Below, one piece after another: positions 13,828 to 21,476 of a stretch of 21,527 nt of DNA (positions within the stretch are counted from its first letter, which is position 1; each line of letters begins with the position of its first letter). Origin of the DNA: an uncultured Lachnospiraceae bacterium (GTDB lineage: Bacteria; Bacillota; Clostridia; Lachnospirales; Lachnospiraceae); NCBI GenBank assembly GCA_910588125.1, contig CAJUPI010000055.1, forward strand, positions 1 to 21,527. Reading direction: 5' to 3'. Both the position numbers and the translations under genes were made by a program. The notes under the pieces were generated by a model, which ran no database searches, was not told where the DNA came from, and saw only the letters and a program-made list of their open reading frames with translations.

Positions 13828-14237
13828 TCCGTAAGGCACTGCTGTTGAAGGAAATCGATGTGGGAAGCTACTCTCCGCTGGCTTTGGCATATATGGGGGA
13901 TGCTGTTTATGAGTTGCTGATTCGTACCAAGGTGATGAATCAGGGCAACCGGCAAGTCAGTAAAATGCATAAGAAAAGCGCGTCTCTGGTGAAAGCCCAG
14001 GCCCAGGCAAACATGATCCGGCTATTGGTGGAGGAGCTGTCAGAAGAAGAGATGGCCATCTATAAGCGGGGGAGGAATGCCAAATCAGCCACTATAGCCC
14101 GGAATGCGTCGATGGCGGATTACCGGATGGCAACAGGGTTTGAGGCGTTAGTGGGATATTTGTACCTTACCGGACGTGATGATCGGCTGTTAGAGTTAAT
14201 TCATGATGGCCTGGAAAAGATGGGGGAATTATCATGA
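13812..14237 (+). CDS. mrnC: Mini-ribonuclease 3
   Basis: Mini-III is an RNase III catalytic domain without the double-stranded-RNA-binding domain; in Bacillus it matures 23S rRNA. The protein has 141 residues. SPLALAYMGDAVYELLIRT contains the catalytic-site Asp30, KMHKKSASLVKAQAQA follows, and FEALVGYLYL contains Glu111. The start at 13812 lies inside the last codons of cysS, after GAGAGGG; ATG 13824 is an alternative. The 3' end overlaps rlmB by four bases (ATGA). The order cysS-mrnC-rlmB is the conserved Firmicutes arrangement, linking it to rRNA maturation together with the next gene. Confidence 0.94.
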   Translation: METGMIRKALLLKEIDVGSYSPLALAYMGDAVYELLIRTKVMNQGNRQVSKMHKKSASLVKAQAQANMIRLLVEELSEEEMAIYKRGRNAKSATIARNASMADYRMATGFEALVGYLYLTGRDDRLLELIHDGLEKMGELS

Positions 14238-14995
14238 GATACGAGGAGCAGAAGATAGAGGGCAGGAATGCGGTGTTGGAAGCCTTCCGCTCTGGACGTA
14301 CGGTAGATAAGCTGTTTGTGCAGGACGGTTGTAAAGACGGACCGGTGATGAGCATTACCCGGGAGGCAAGAAAGCAAGGGACGATCATCAGCTTTGTTTC
14401 CCGTGAGAGGCTCGATGCCATGTCAGAGACCGGAAAGCACCAGGGAGTGATTGCCCAGGCAGCGGCATATCATTATGCTCAGGTGGAGGATATTTTGCAG
14501 CTCGCAGAGGAGAGGGGAGAACCGCCATTCATTTTTTTGCTGGATGGGATTGAGGATCCCCATAATCTGGGAGCAATCATCCGTACGGCCAATCTGGCGG
14601 GGGCCCACGGAGTGATTATCCCGAAACACCGGGCGGCCGGATTGACAGCTGTGGTGGCACGTACCTCAGCTGGGGCGTTGAATTATACACCGGTAGCGAA
14701 GGTAACAAATCTTGCCTCAGCTATCGTAGAATTGAAAAAGCGCGGGATGTGGTTTGTCTGTGCAGCTATGGATGGAGATTTGATGTACCGCCAGAATCTG
14801 ACCGGCCCGATAGGGCTGGTGATAGGGAATGAAGGGAGCGGGGTCGGAAGGCTGGTGAGAGAAAAATGCGATATGGCGGCGGCGATCCCGATGAAAGGAG
14901 ATATTGATTCCCTGAATGCATCTGTGGCAGCAGGCGTGCTGGCTTATGAGATTGTAAGACAGCGTCTGGCAGCAGGCAGTGGCAGAGGGAACTGA
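14234..14995 (+). CDS. rlmB: 23S rRNA 2'-O-methyltransferase, TrmH/SpoU family
   Basis: A 253-residue SPOUT methyltransferase that transfers a methyl group from S-adenosylmethionine to a ribose 2'-OH; by position and similarity it is RlmB (23S G2251 in E. coli numbering). The N-terminal substrate-binding domain is EGRNAVLEAFRSG. The SPOUT motifs are DGIEDPHNLGAIIRTANLAGAHGVI (motif 1, with Asn and Arg), LVIGNEGSGVG (motif 2) and IDSLNASVAAGVLAYE (motif 3), which together form the trefoil knot and cofactor site. Translation is coupled to mrnC. Other TrmH-family members act on tRNA, so the exact target is inferred from context. Confidence 0.92.
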   Translation: MRYEEQKIEGRNAVLEAFRSGRTVDKLFVQDGCKDGPVMSITREARKQGTIISFVSRERLDAMSETGKHQGVIAQAAAYHYAQVEDILQLAEERGEPPFIFLLDGIEDPHNLGAIIRTANLAGAHGVIIPKHRAAGLTAVVARTSAGALNYTPVAKVTNLASAIVELKKRGMWFVCAAMDGDLMYRQNLTGPIGLVIGNEGSGVGRLVREKCDMAAAIPMKGDIDSLNASVAAGVLAYEIVRQRLAAGSGRGN

Positions 14996-15027
14996 AATAA
15001 GGAATGGAAATAAGGAGGATCGGAATC

Positions 15028-15957
15028 ATGAGAAAATCCAAAAAAAGAATGACAGGAGCAGCTTTGCTGGCATTGACGATGGCACTGGCTGTGCCGGGAG
15101 TCTCTGCTTTGGCGGAGGGGACAGGGCAGTCGCCGGTGGTTACGATTGATGAGGATGAGGTACCTCTTTCTGCCAGAATGCCGGATGCATCAGGAACTGT
15201 GACTTACAGCGGCGGAGGTGCGACTATCGATGCGTCTAATACAAGTAACGGTTATCTGATGGTAAAATACACAGGAAGCAATCAGCGGATCAAAGTGCAG
15301 ATTACCAAAGGAACAACATATACATATGATTTGAATGCCAGGAATGCCTTTGAAGTATACCCTTTGACAGAAGGGAATGGGAGCTATTCGATAAAAGTGT
15401 TTGAGAATGTTAGTGGCAATCAATATGCACAGCTGTTGAGCCAGACCATCTCCGTGTCTCTCTCGAATGAGTTTGCCCCGTTTTTGTATCCGAACCAATA
15501 TGTGAATTTCAATTCGGGCAGCGCTGCGGTGGGAGTGGCGGCTCAGCTGGCAGCAGGAAAGGATCCGCTGGGAGTGGTTGATGCCGTATATAAATATGTG
15601 ATTGCCAATGTCAGCTATGACTATGGAAAGGCACAGACCGTCCAGAGCGGATATTTGCCGAATATTGATTCTACACTGGCCAGCCATACGGGGATTTGTT
15701 TTGACTATGCGGCCTTGATGACGGCTATGCTTCGCTCTCAGGATATTCCTACCAAGCTGGTGATTGGCTACACGGGGAACCTGTACCATGCCTGGGTGAG
15801 TGTTTACATCGCCGGTGAGGGCTGGATTGACAATATTATCCATTTTGACGGACAGAAGTGGTCATACATGGATCCGACGTTCATGTCTACCGGCGGCGAG
15901 AGTGCGAAGCAATATGTGGGCACTGGCAGCAACTACCAGGAAAAGTATTCATACTGA
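15028..15957 (+). CDS. Secreted transglutaminase-like protein
   Basis: A 309-residue exported protein. A signal peptide is clear: MRKSKKRM, a hydrophobic core to about residue 24, then VSALAEG with probable cleavage near Ala-Leu-Ala. The middle is a beta-rich region of unknown family. The C-terminal transglutaminase core has the triad Cys224 in HTGICFDYAALMTAMLR, His254 in YHAWVSVY and Asp282 in YMDPTF. Such domains act as peptidases, amide-crosslinking enzymes or peptide-binding relatives outside the cell. ATG 15028 follows AAGGAGG (15012-15018) by nine bases. It lies 32 bases after rlmB and 13 before the PilC-like gene, so it heads the pilus-like cluster and could act on its exported proteins; that link is inference. 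Confidence 0.87.
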   Translation: MRKSKKRMTGAALLALTMALAVPGVSALAEGTGQSPVVTIDEDEVPLSARMPDASGTVTYSGGGATIDASNTSNGYLMVKYTGSNQRIKVQITKGTTYTYDLNARNAFEVYPLTEGNGSYSIKVFENVSGNQYAQLLSQTISVSLSNEFAPFLYPNQYVNFNSGSAAVGVAAQLAAGKDPLGVVDAVYKYVIANVSYDYGKAQTVQSGYLPNIDSTLASHTGICFDYAALMTAMLRSQDIPTKLVIGYTGNLYHAWVSVYIAGEGWIDNIIHFDGQKWSYMDPTFMSTGGESAKQYVGTGSNYQEKYSY

Positions 15958-15970
15958 TCAGGAGGGAGTC

Positions 15971-17023
15971 ATGGCAGGAAAGGCGGAAAAGATTTATTCT
16001 GGCAGAGAGCTGGCAGCATTTTGCATGCAGATATCTTTGCTATTGAAAGCAGCAGTACCGCTCTATGAGGGGCTGGCGATTATGGCGGAGGATGCGGTAA
16101 CCGAGCAGGAGAAAGAGATGCTTAAGACGTTGTCTCTGGATGTGGAATTGGGGGATCCGTTTTATACCGCGATGGAGAAGGCCGGCTGCTTTCCTTTCTA
16201 TGTAGTGAGGATGGCAAAGCTGGGGCAGCAGACAGGAACCCTGGATCAAATCATGGAATCCCTTTCGGTTTATTATGAAAAGGAATACATCATGATGAAA
16301 AATATCCGGAATGCGATCACTTATCCGGTGATGATGGCGGCGATGCTTTTGGTGGTGCTTTTCGTACTGTTTACCAAGGTGATGCCAGTGTTTGAGCAGG
16401 TATATATCCAACTGGGAGTACAGCTTTCCCCTGTTTCTGTGGCAGCATCACGGTTTGGCGGGATCTTTAGCGGCATTGCCTTGCTTTTGTTTGTTCTGGT
16501 AGCACTGGTGGCGTTGGCGGCGGCGATCGCCTCCGGTGCCGGACATGCTTTTTCCTGGGTGGAACGGTTAAAGGACTGGGTGAAGCGGCGGAATAAGACT
16601 ATGTTGGCTGTAGCAGGACGCCGTTTTACTTCGGTGCTTGCCCTGACTCTGAAAAGTGGTATGGAGCTGGAAAAGGGGATGGAGCTGGCGCAGGAGCTGG
16701 TGGATAACAGCAGGATTGCTGCCACGATTGGAGAATGCGCCGCACAGCTCCAGGAAGGAACCAGTTATTTTGAGGCGATGAAGCAGACGGGACTGTTCAG
16801 CGGTTTTCATGTACAGATGATCAAGGTGGGAACGCGCAGCGGACGTCTGGATGAGGTGATGAATGAGATCTCGGAGGATTATGAGCAACAGGCGGATGCT
16901 TCGATTGACAATATGATTGCTAGGCTGGAGCCAACCATGGTGGCAGTGCTGGCGATTGTGGTAGGGCTGATTTTGCTTTCTGTAATGCTGCCTTTGGCAG
17001 GCGTGCTGGCAGGAATCGGCTGA
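15971..17023 (+). CDS. PilC/GspF-type inner-membrane platform protein
   Basis: The platform protein of type IV pilus and type II secretion machines, 350 residues with the usual duplicated GspF domain. The first copy spans about residues 12-135 and the second about 215-340. Repeat motifs such as FPFYVVRMAKLGQQTGTLDQIM and FSGFHVQMIKVGTRSGRLDEVM (G-x-x-S/T-G-x-L/D) mark the two copies. Membrane segments lie at about 118-136, 163-188 and 322-346. ATG 15971 follows GGAGGG (15961-15966). It lies directly after the transglutaminase-like gene and before the small anchored proteins and PilT. No assembly ATPase (PilB/GspE), secretin or prepilin peptidase is in the window. Confidence 0.9.
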   Translation: MAGKAEKIYSGRELAAFCMQISLLLKAAVPLYEGLAIMAEDAVTEQEKEMLKTLSLDVELGDPFYTAMEKAGCFPFYVVRMAKLGQQTGTLDQIMESLSVYYEKEYIMMKNIRNAITYPVMMAAMLLVVLFVLFTKVMPVFEQVYIQLGVQLSPVSVAASRFGGIFSGIALLLFVLVALVALAAAIASGAGHAFSWVERLKDWVKRRNKTMLAVAGRRFTSVLALTLKSGMELEKGMELAQELVDNSRIAATIGECAAQLQEGTSYFEAMKQTGLFSGFHVQMIKVGTRSGRLDEVMNEISEDYEQQADASIDNMIARLEPTMVAVLAIVVGLILLSVMLPLAGVLAGIG

Positions 17024-17100
17024 TAGAACAGCTTGCATCATGAATAGATATATTGGCAATAAAAAATAGGAATCAGTACCTCTGCAAGAGGAGAAATAAG

Positions 17101-17439
17101 ATGAAAAAAAAGAAGGACTGGAGATTTTTGACAGGCTGTGTTCTTTCTGCTGCTGTGTTTGGCGTGGTGGTGGGGATGTTTCTGACAGGGATGGATTCGT
17201 TTTTGGTCCGAGCCCGCGCAGAGGGAGCTGAGACGCTGCGCAATGGTATTACCAGAGCTTGTGTACAGTGCTATGCCATTGAAGGAAGGTATCCGCCCAG
17301 TGTGCAGTATTTGGAGGATCATTATGGGATCCAGATTGACGAGGAACGTTATTACGTGTTTTATGATGGCTTTGCCTCAAATTTGATGCCGGATATCACG
17401 GTGATTCCGGCAGAGGAGGAAGGTCAGAACGGACAGTAA
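17101..17439 (+). CDS. Small membrane-anchored protein of the pilus-like cluster
   Basis: A 112-residue protein with a basic N-terminus (MKKKKDW), one membrane segment at about residues 9-31, and an extracytoplasmic domain of about 80 residues. It contains two cysteines in RACVQCYAIEGRYPPSVQYLEDHYG. The helix followed by a YPPSVQYLEDHYG-type segment recalls small pseudopilin C-terminal domains, but there is no Gly-Phe-Thr-Leu-Ile-Glu prepilin site, so it is probably not processed by a prepilin peptidase. ATG 17101 follows AAGAGGAG by eight or so bases. It belongs to the operon by spacing (77 bases after the PilC-like gene). Function unknown. Confidence 0.75.
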   Translation: MKKKKDWRFLTGCVLSAAVFGVVVGMFLTGMDSFLVRARAEGAETLRNGITRACVQCYAIEGRYPPSVQYLEDHYGIQIDEERYYVFYDGFASNLMPDITVIPAEEEGQNGQ

Positions 17440-17476
17440 GAGAGTGACAACGGATACCATTTAAGGAGGAAGTACG

Positions 17477-17965
17477 GTGCAGCAAAAAGGAGAACAAAGA
17501 GGGCAGATCATGGGAACGCTGTTTACCATGCTGCTATTTCTGGTGTTTGTAATGTGTGCGCTTTTCACCGTTCTTGCCGGAGGAAAGGTGTATGAAAATA
17601 TTGGCAAACGGATGGCGGACAATTATACTGGCAGTGTGGCATTACAGTATATTGCCAATAAAGTGCGCCAGGGAGATGCTGCCGGAATGACCCAGGTTGT
17701 GGAGATTGACGGCACATCCGTGCTGGAGCTGAGCCAGGATTTTGAAAGCGGCCGTTATGTGAGCTGGATTTATTATTATGACGGCAGCATCCGGGAGTTA
17801 TTTACCCGTCAGGACAGCGGCCTGGGCTTGCCGGACGGCATTCCGATTCTGGAATGTGAAGGGCTTTCCTTTTCTCAGGACGGGCAGCTTCTCACAATAG
17901 AAACTGCCGGGGATGGAGGTGGCCGGCTGTTATTGTCGCTGCGAAGCGCAGGAGGAACGCAATGA
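17477..17965 (+). CDS. Membrane-anchored protein, DUF4860-like
   Basis: A 162-residue protein. The N-terminus is QQKGEQRGQIMGTLFTMLLFLVFVMCALFTVLAGG, a single membrane segment at about residues 12-34. An extracytoplasmic beta-rich domain follows (QYIANKVRQGDAAG, VSWIYYYDGSIRELFTR, LTIETAGDGGGRLLLSLR). I associate this layout with the uncharacterised DUF4860 family found beside pilus genes in Firmicutes, at moderate certainty. The start is GTG 17477, six bases after AAGGAGGA (17463-17470). There is no glutamate at the +5 position expected of a pilin. The stop overlaps the next gene by four bases (ATGA). It may act as a minor pilin-like or tip component. Confidence 0.72.
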   Translation: MQQKGEQRGQIMGTLFTMLLFLVFVMCALFTVLAGGKVYENIGKRMADNYTGSVALQYIANKVRQGDAAGMTQVVEIDGTSVLELSQDFESGRYVSWIYYYDGSIRELFTRQDSGLGLPDGIPILECEGLSFSQDGQLLTIETAGDGGGRLLLSLRSAGGTQ

Positions 17966-18480
17966 AAAGAATGGTAGAGAGCAAGGGCGGCTCCGGTTCC
18001 GGATTGTTTTTGATGGAGATGATCGTGGTCGTCTTCTTTTTCGTGGTTTGCGCCTCTCAATGCATTTTGGCTTTTGCTACCTCGGAAAAGATGAGCCGTC
18101 AGGGAAGGGATTTGAATCAGGCGGTTACCATGGCGGAATCGATAGCAGAGGTATGGAAGGCAGAGGGCGCGGACGGGCTTATTAAAAGGCTGGGATTTGT
18201 ACATGAGGACAAGCCGGGCTCGGAAGGACAGCAGGTGTATCTTGCCAAATTGGACAAAAAATGGCAGCCGGTTGGTGAGAACACAGGAGAAGATGTCCGA
18301 ATGGCCCATGTGGAGATTCGGGAAGAGGGGAAAATTTCAGAAGCAGTGATTATCATGGAAAACCCTGCCGGTTCTGCGGAGATTGTATATCGGGGAGAAG
18401 CGGCAGAGTTGTTGCCGGATTCCGGCGGAAGAGTGGTGTTTCTGCTGACGGCTAAAAAATATGAACGACATCAGAAGTAG
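17962..18480 (+). CDS. Type IV pilin-like (pseudopilin) protein
   Basis: A 172-residue protein with a prepilin-like N-terminus. A 14-residue polar/basic leader ends in Gly14, followed by LFLMEMIVVVFFFVVCASQ, which places Glu19 at position +5 after the predicted cut, as in classical pilins. The long hydrophobic helix runs to about residue 38 and continues as an amphipathic helix (EKMSRQGRDLNQAVTMAESIAEVWK). A beta-rich C-terminal domain then follows. It is translationally coupled to the gene before it. Prepilin peptidase should cleave after Gly14, but no such peptidase is encoded here. It is the best candidate for a fibre subunit in this cluster, probably a minor one. Confidence 0.8.
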   Translation: MKRMVESKGGSGSGLFLMEMIVVVFFFVVCASQCILAFATSEKMSRQGRDLNQAVTMAESIAEVWKAEGADGLIKRLGFVHEDKPGSEGQQVYLAKLDKKWQPVGENTGEDVRMAHVEIREEGKISEAVIIMENPAGSAEIVYRGEAAELLPDSGGRVVFLLTAKKYERHQK

Positions 18481-18494
18481 GAGAATGAGCAGAG

Positions 18495-18956
18495 ATGGCA
18501 GATTTTGAGATGAAAAGAAAGGCAAATATCGGCAGCTCGTCCCTGATTTTGATCTTTATTGTTCTTTGCCTGGCAACTTTTGGTTTGTTGTCCCTGGGCA
18601 ATGCCCGGGGGGATGAGCTTTTATCCGTGCGCAATGCTGCCGCGGTAAAGGAGTATTATCGGGCGGACGGGCTGGGAGAGGAATTTCTGCAAAGTGTGGA
18701 TCAGAGCCTGCAAGCGGCAGGGTCTGGCAGTGTAGAGACGGTTAAGGAACAGGTGCTGGCAGAGTTTGGGGATTTTTATCAGGAAGATAAAGAAAGCTTT
18801 CTGACAGATATCCCTATGGATGCCGGGCAAGCTTTGCGCGTGGAGCTGGGGGTGGACTGGCAGAGACGTTCTCTTGAGGTGCGATCCTGGAAAGTATATA
18901 TTCAGGAGGAGTATGAGATTGATCAATCGGTTCGTGTCTGGAGCGGAATCGAGTAA
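18495..18956 (+). CDS. Membrane-anchored protein of the pilus-like cluster
   Basis: A 153-residue protein. A short basic cytoplasmic start (MADFEMKRKANIG) leads to a membrane segment (SSSLILIFIVLCLATFGLLSL, about residues 14-34). An extracytoplasmic helical stretch follows (ELLSVRNAAAVKEYYRADGLGEEFLQSVDQSL), ending in a beta-rich part. Ser/Leu-rich GSSSLILIF is pilin-like in hydrophobicity but lacks the +5 glutamate, so it resembles the GspK/PilX-type odd pilins or an alignment subunit only loosely. ATG 18495 follows AGGAGA by about ten bases. It sits 14 bases after the pseudopilin gene and 90 before pilT. I do not recognise a named family. Confidence 0.75.
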   Translation: MADFEMKRKANIGSSSLILIFIVLCLATFGLLSLGNARGDELLSVRNAAAVKEYYRADGLGEEFLQSVDQSLQAAGSGSVETVKEQVLAEFGDFYQEDKESFLTDIPMDAGQALRVELGVDWQRRSLEVRSWKVYIQEEYEIDQSVRVWSGIE

Positions 18957-19046
18957 GGATAGTGAGATATAGATCATCGGAATGGCCGTGGAAAAACAGA
19001 AAAACGGGTGTACGGATAATAGAAAAGCAGGAGAGAAAAGAAAATT

Positions 19047-20111
19047 ATGAAAATGGAAGAATTGCTGCGTGCGGCAGTAGAAAAGCAGGCGGCGGACATT
19101 TTCCTGATACCAGGTATGCCGTTGTCTTATCGAATTGGCGGGAGGATTGTGAATCACAATGAGGAGAAGATATTCCCTCAGGAAATGGATAAGCTGATTG
19201 AGGAATTTTATGGTATGGCAGGAAACCGGGATATGTCCCGGGTGAAAAAGCATGGGGATGATGATTTTTCTATGGCGATTCCGGGATTGTCCCGGTTTCG
19301 TGCCAACGTGTTTCGGCAGAGGGGATCGCTGGCGGCGATCGTACGGGTAATTACGTTTGATTTGCCGGATTTTCATTCTTTAAGCATACCTCAGAATGTG
19401 ATTGATATCTCCAGGATGACCAAGGGCTTTGTGCTGGTGACAGGTCCGGCAGGAAGCGGAAAAAGTACGACACTGGCCTGCATTATTGATGAGATTAACC
19501 GTAGCCGGAATGCTCATGTGATTACACTGGAGGATCCGATTGAATATTTGCATCGCCATAATCAGAGTGTAGTGACGCAGCGGGAGATTATGACAGATAC
19601 TGACAGCTATGTTTCGGGATTGCGGGCGGCTCTCAGACAGGCGCCGGATGTGATTTTGGTGGGAGAGATGCGTGATGACGAGACAATTAAGACGGCGATG
19701 ACAGCAGCAGAGACGGGACATTTGGTAATTTCGACTCTGCATACAGTGGGAGCTGCCAATACCATCGATCGTATCATCGACAATTTTCCGCCGAACCAGC
19801 AACAGCAGATTCGTACACAGCTCTCGATGGTCATGCAGGCAGTGGTGTCCCAGCAGTTGATTCCCGGTCTGGACGGAAAGGAGCATCCGGCATTCGAAAT
19901 CATGTTTTTTAATAATGCTATCCGTAATTTGATTCGGGAATGCAAAATTCATCAAATTGATAATATCATTGCAACTTCCCAGGAAGAGGGCATGGTAACG
20001 ATGGATAATAGTTTGTTGAATCTGTACCGGCAGGGATTGATTAGTAAAGAGGATGCCATTGTACACAGCAATAACAGTGAGTTGATGGAAAAAAAGCTGA
20101 TGAGGTTGTAA
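19047..20111 (+). CDS. pilT: PilT-type twitching/retraction ATPase
   Basis: A 354-residue hexameric secretion ATPase that powers pilus disassembly or another pilus-linked motor step at the cytoplasmic face. It has the N-terminal PAS-like domain (DIFLIPGMPLSYRIGG), Walker A GPAGSGKST (133-141), an Asp box around LEDPIEYLH, Walker B VILVGEMRD (202-210) and a His box around GHLVISTLHT. The AIRNLIRE motif at 291-298 is characteristic of PilT rather than PilB. The length fits PilT (about 345) and lacks the long N-terminal domain of assembly ATPases. ATG 19047 follows AGGAGAG (19029-19035) by 11 bases; ATG 19053 is an alternative. It is the last gene of the cluster, ahead of a strong terminator. 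Confidence 0.93.
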   Translation: MKMEELLRAAVEKQAADIFLIPGMPLSYRIGGRIVNHNEEKIFPQEMDKLIEEFYGMAGNRDMSRVKKHGDDDFSMAIPGLSRFRANVFRQRGSLAAIVRVITFDLPDFHSLSIPQNVIDISRMTKGFVLVTGPAGSGKSTTLACIIDEINRSRNAHVITLEDPIEYLHRHNQSVVTQREIMTDTDSYVSGLRAALRQAPDVILVGEMRDDETIKTAMTAAETGHLVISTLHTVGAANTIDRIIDNFPPNQQQQIRTQLSMVMQAVVSQQLIPGLDGKEHPAFEIMFFNNAIRNLIRECKIHQIDNIIATSQEEGMVTMDNSLLNLYRQGLISKEDAIVHSNNSELMEKKLMRL

Positions 20112-20130
20112 AAGATTGGGAGATGAATGT

Positions 20131-20189
20131 AGCTTCGGGGCAACAGGAAAGTGTGTCGTTACACACGCTTGTTGCTCCGAAGCTGTTTT
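20131..20189 (+). terminator. Large hairpin terminator after pilT
   Basis: A 15-base outer stem (20131-20145 with 20170-20184, one G-U pair) and an inner GTGTGT-CGTT-ACACAC hairpin (20151-20166) are followed by GTTTTA. It ends the rightward operon and faces the convergent DUF4397 gene; on the minus strand no T-run follows, so it acts one way. Confidence 0.88.
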
Positions 20190-20259
20190 ACGATAAAAGG
20201 TTCATAGAAGCAGAAAGATTAATCCAGGATTTTGTATGCTGGTATGATATAAGCAGCGT

Positions 20260-21306
20260 TTAATCTTCAACAGTGAGAACGCGCAGACCGTTGCCGGACC
20301 ATGTGTTGCCAATAATGTAAGAAGTATAATTTCTGCCGGCGTTGATATTGACAGAGAAAGATACCAGAGGCTGCCGGACTGCAGAGCTAGTGGCGGCGGC
20401 ACCGATTACAATGATAGGCAGTTCATGGATAAAGGTGTAATTGTTGGAGTCTGCAACGTAAAATTGATAGGATCCGGCGACCGCCTGTTTGTAGGAGGTG
20501 ATGGTCTGGAAGCTTACATTGCGGAATACCGTTTCCCCGCCAGTCAGGAGCAAATCGAAAGAGGAACCGCTATAGGCCATGTTAGCAAAGCGGTAGCAGC
20601 CGGAGCGGGAAGGAAGGTTGCTGCAACCCGTATCGACAATACGGATCATTTCCAGCCCACCGGTAGCAGAATCTGTCAGCACCATAGTTACCTTTTGATT
20701 GGCTACAAAGGGGAAATTTTGCTGCAGGAGAATATTGCGCATCCCATTAGCACGACGCACGGTAACGGTGTGGAAGCCGTCGGCAATCCAGTCATAGTTG
20801 CTGATAGATCCGAAACGGGAGTTGGCAGCATAATTGGTGCTGTCAATGTAAATATCAACGGCAAAGGTGTTGGTGGATGCATTCAGAAAGCGCACCTGAC
20901 CAAAACACTGGGACGATACAGACGGAGGACCAGGCACAGGAGGGAAAGAAGGCAGCCAGGTGATGCATCCGTTAGGGTTGTTGCAGTTGCCGGGATAGAC
21001 AGGCCCGCCTTCTCCGGGATTGGGAAGGGGAATGACCGGTTCCGCGCCGGAGTCATTGCCGGGATAGACAGGCCCGCCTTCTCCGGGATTGGGGAGGGGA
21101 ATGACCGGCTCAACACCGGAATTGTTGCCGGGATAGACAGGCCCGCCTTCTCCGGGATTGGGGAGAGGGATGACCGGCTCAACACCGGAATTGTTGCCGG
21201 GATAGACAGGTCCGCCTTCTCCGACATTAGGAAGTGGGATAACAGGTTCAGCCTCTTCATGGCTCCCATTCATAACTCCATTGTAGTGAGTATCGTTTTC
21301 AGCCAT
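20260..21306 (-). CDS. DUF4397 protein with Pro/Gly-rich N-terminal repeats
   Basis: A 348-residue protein. Residues 20-111 are four 23-residue repeats of the form EPVIPLPNPGEGGPVYPGN. A Pro-rich linker (about 112-132) leads to a beta-rich region of two related halves beginning CFGQVRFLNASTNTFAVDIYIDS and CYRFANMAYSGSSFDLLLTGG. These carry DUF4397 features: R-x-x-N/H-A near the start, YxxI/VxxGxHTVTVR, and repeated short strands. There is no signal peptide or anchor despite a domain family that is often on the surface. ATG 21306 follows AAAGAGG (21320-21314) by seven bases. A sequence fitting the sigma-K consensus lies just upstream, which suggests late mother-cell expression and a spore coat or exosporium role; this is inference. 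It converges on the pilT operon. Confidence 0.85.
   Translation of the reverse strand: MAENDTHYNGVMNGSHEEAEPVIPLPNVGEGGPVYPGNNSGVEPVIPLPNPGEGGPVYPGNNSGVEPVIPLPNPGEGGPVYPGNDSGAEPVIPLPNPGEGGPVYPGNCNNPNGCITWLPSFPPVPGPPSVSSQCFGQVRFLNASTNTFAVDIYIDSTNYAANSRFGSISNYDWIADGFHTVTVRRANGMRNILLQQNFPFVANQKVTMVLTDSATGGLEMIRIVDTGCSNLPSRSGCYRFANMAYSGSSFDLLLTGGETVFRNVSFQTITSYKQAVAGSYQFYVADSNNYTFIHELPIIVIGAAATSSAVRQPLVSFSVNINAGRNYTSYIIGNTWSGNGLRVLTVED
20974..21249 (-). repeat. Four 69-base tandem repeats within the DUF4397 gene
   Basis: The landmark GGGATAGACAGG recurs at 20992, 21061, 21130 and 21199, exactly 69 bases apart, giving four in-frame 23-codon units. The three inner units are nearly identical in DNA and the outer ones have drifted, consistent with recent unit duplication and possible copy-number variation between strains. 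Confidence 0.95.
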
Positions 21307-21332
21307 AATAATGCCTCTTTGGGTTTTTAATT

Positions 21333-21361
21333 TACTTTATGTGAGGAGGTTTTTCCAAGTT
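21333..21361 (-). promoter_or_regulatory. Candidate sigma-K promoter of the DUF4397 gene
   Basis: On the minus strand, AACT (21361-21358), 16 bases, then CATAAAGTA (21341-21333). The Bacillus sigma-K consensus is mACm-N16-CATAnnnTA, matched at all but the last -35 base. Transcription would start near 21325, five or so bases before the ribosome-binding site. No good housekeeping promoter is seen in the same stretch. Confidence 0.45.
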
Positions 21362-21406
21362 CCGTTGAGGAGATAAAAATGCCGTCAGAAAAACAAAAAA
21401 ATGTGG

Positions 21407-21435
21407 TTGACAAAATAAGACAGGCATGATAATAT
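21407..21435 (+). promoter_or_regulatory. Promoter of tRNA-Thr
   Basis: A perfect TTGACA (21407-21412), a 17-base spacer and TAATAT (21430-21435) with an extended -10 TG (21427-21428). The leader contains a small hairpin, TCGCTC with GAGCGA (about 21443-21460), before the tRNA 5' end at 21477. Confidence 0.85.
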
Positions 21436-21476
21436 ATGAAAGGTCGCTCGTGCAGAGCGATACCAAAAATGAAGAT

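Noticed and set aside
20425..21330. 301-codon plus-strand frame opposite the DUF4397 gene
   Set aside because: It is a shadow of the in-frame repeats on the other strand. It lacks a ribosome site and a recognisable domain, whereas the minus-strand protein has both.
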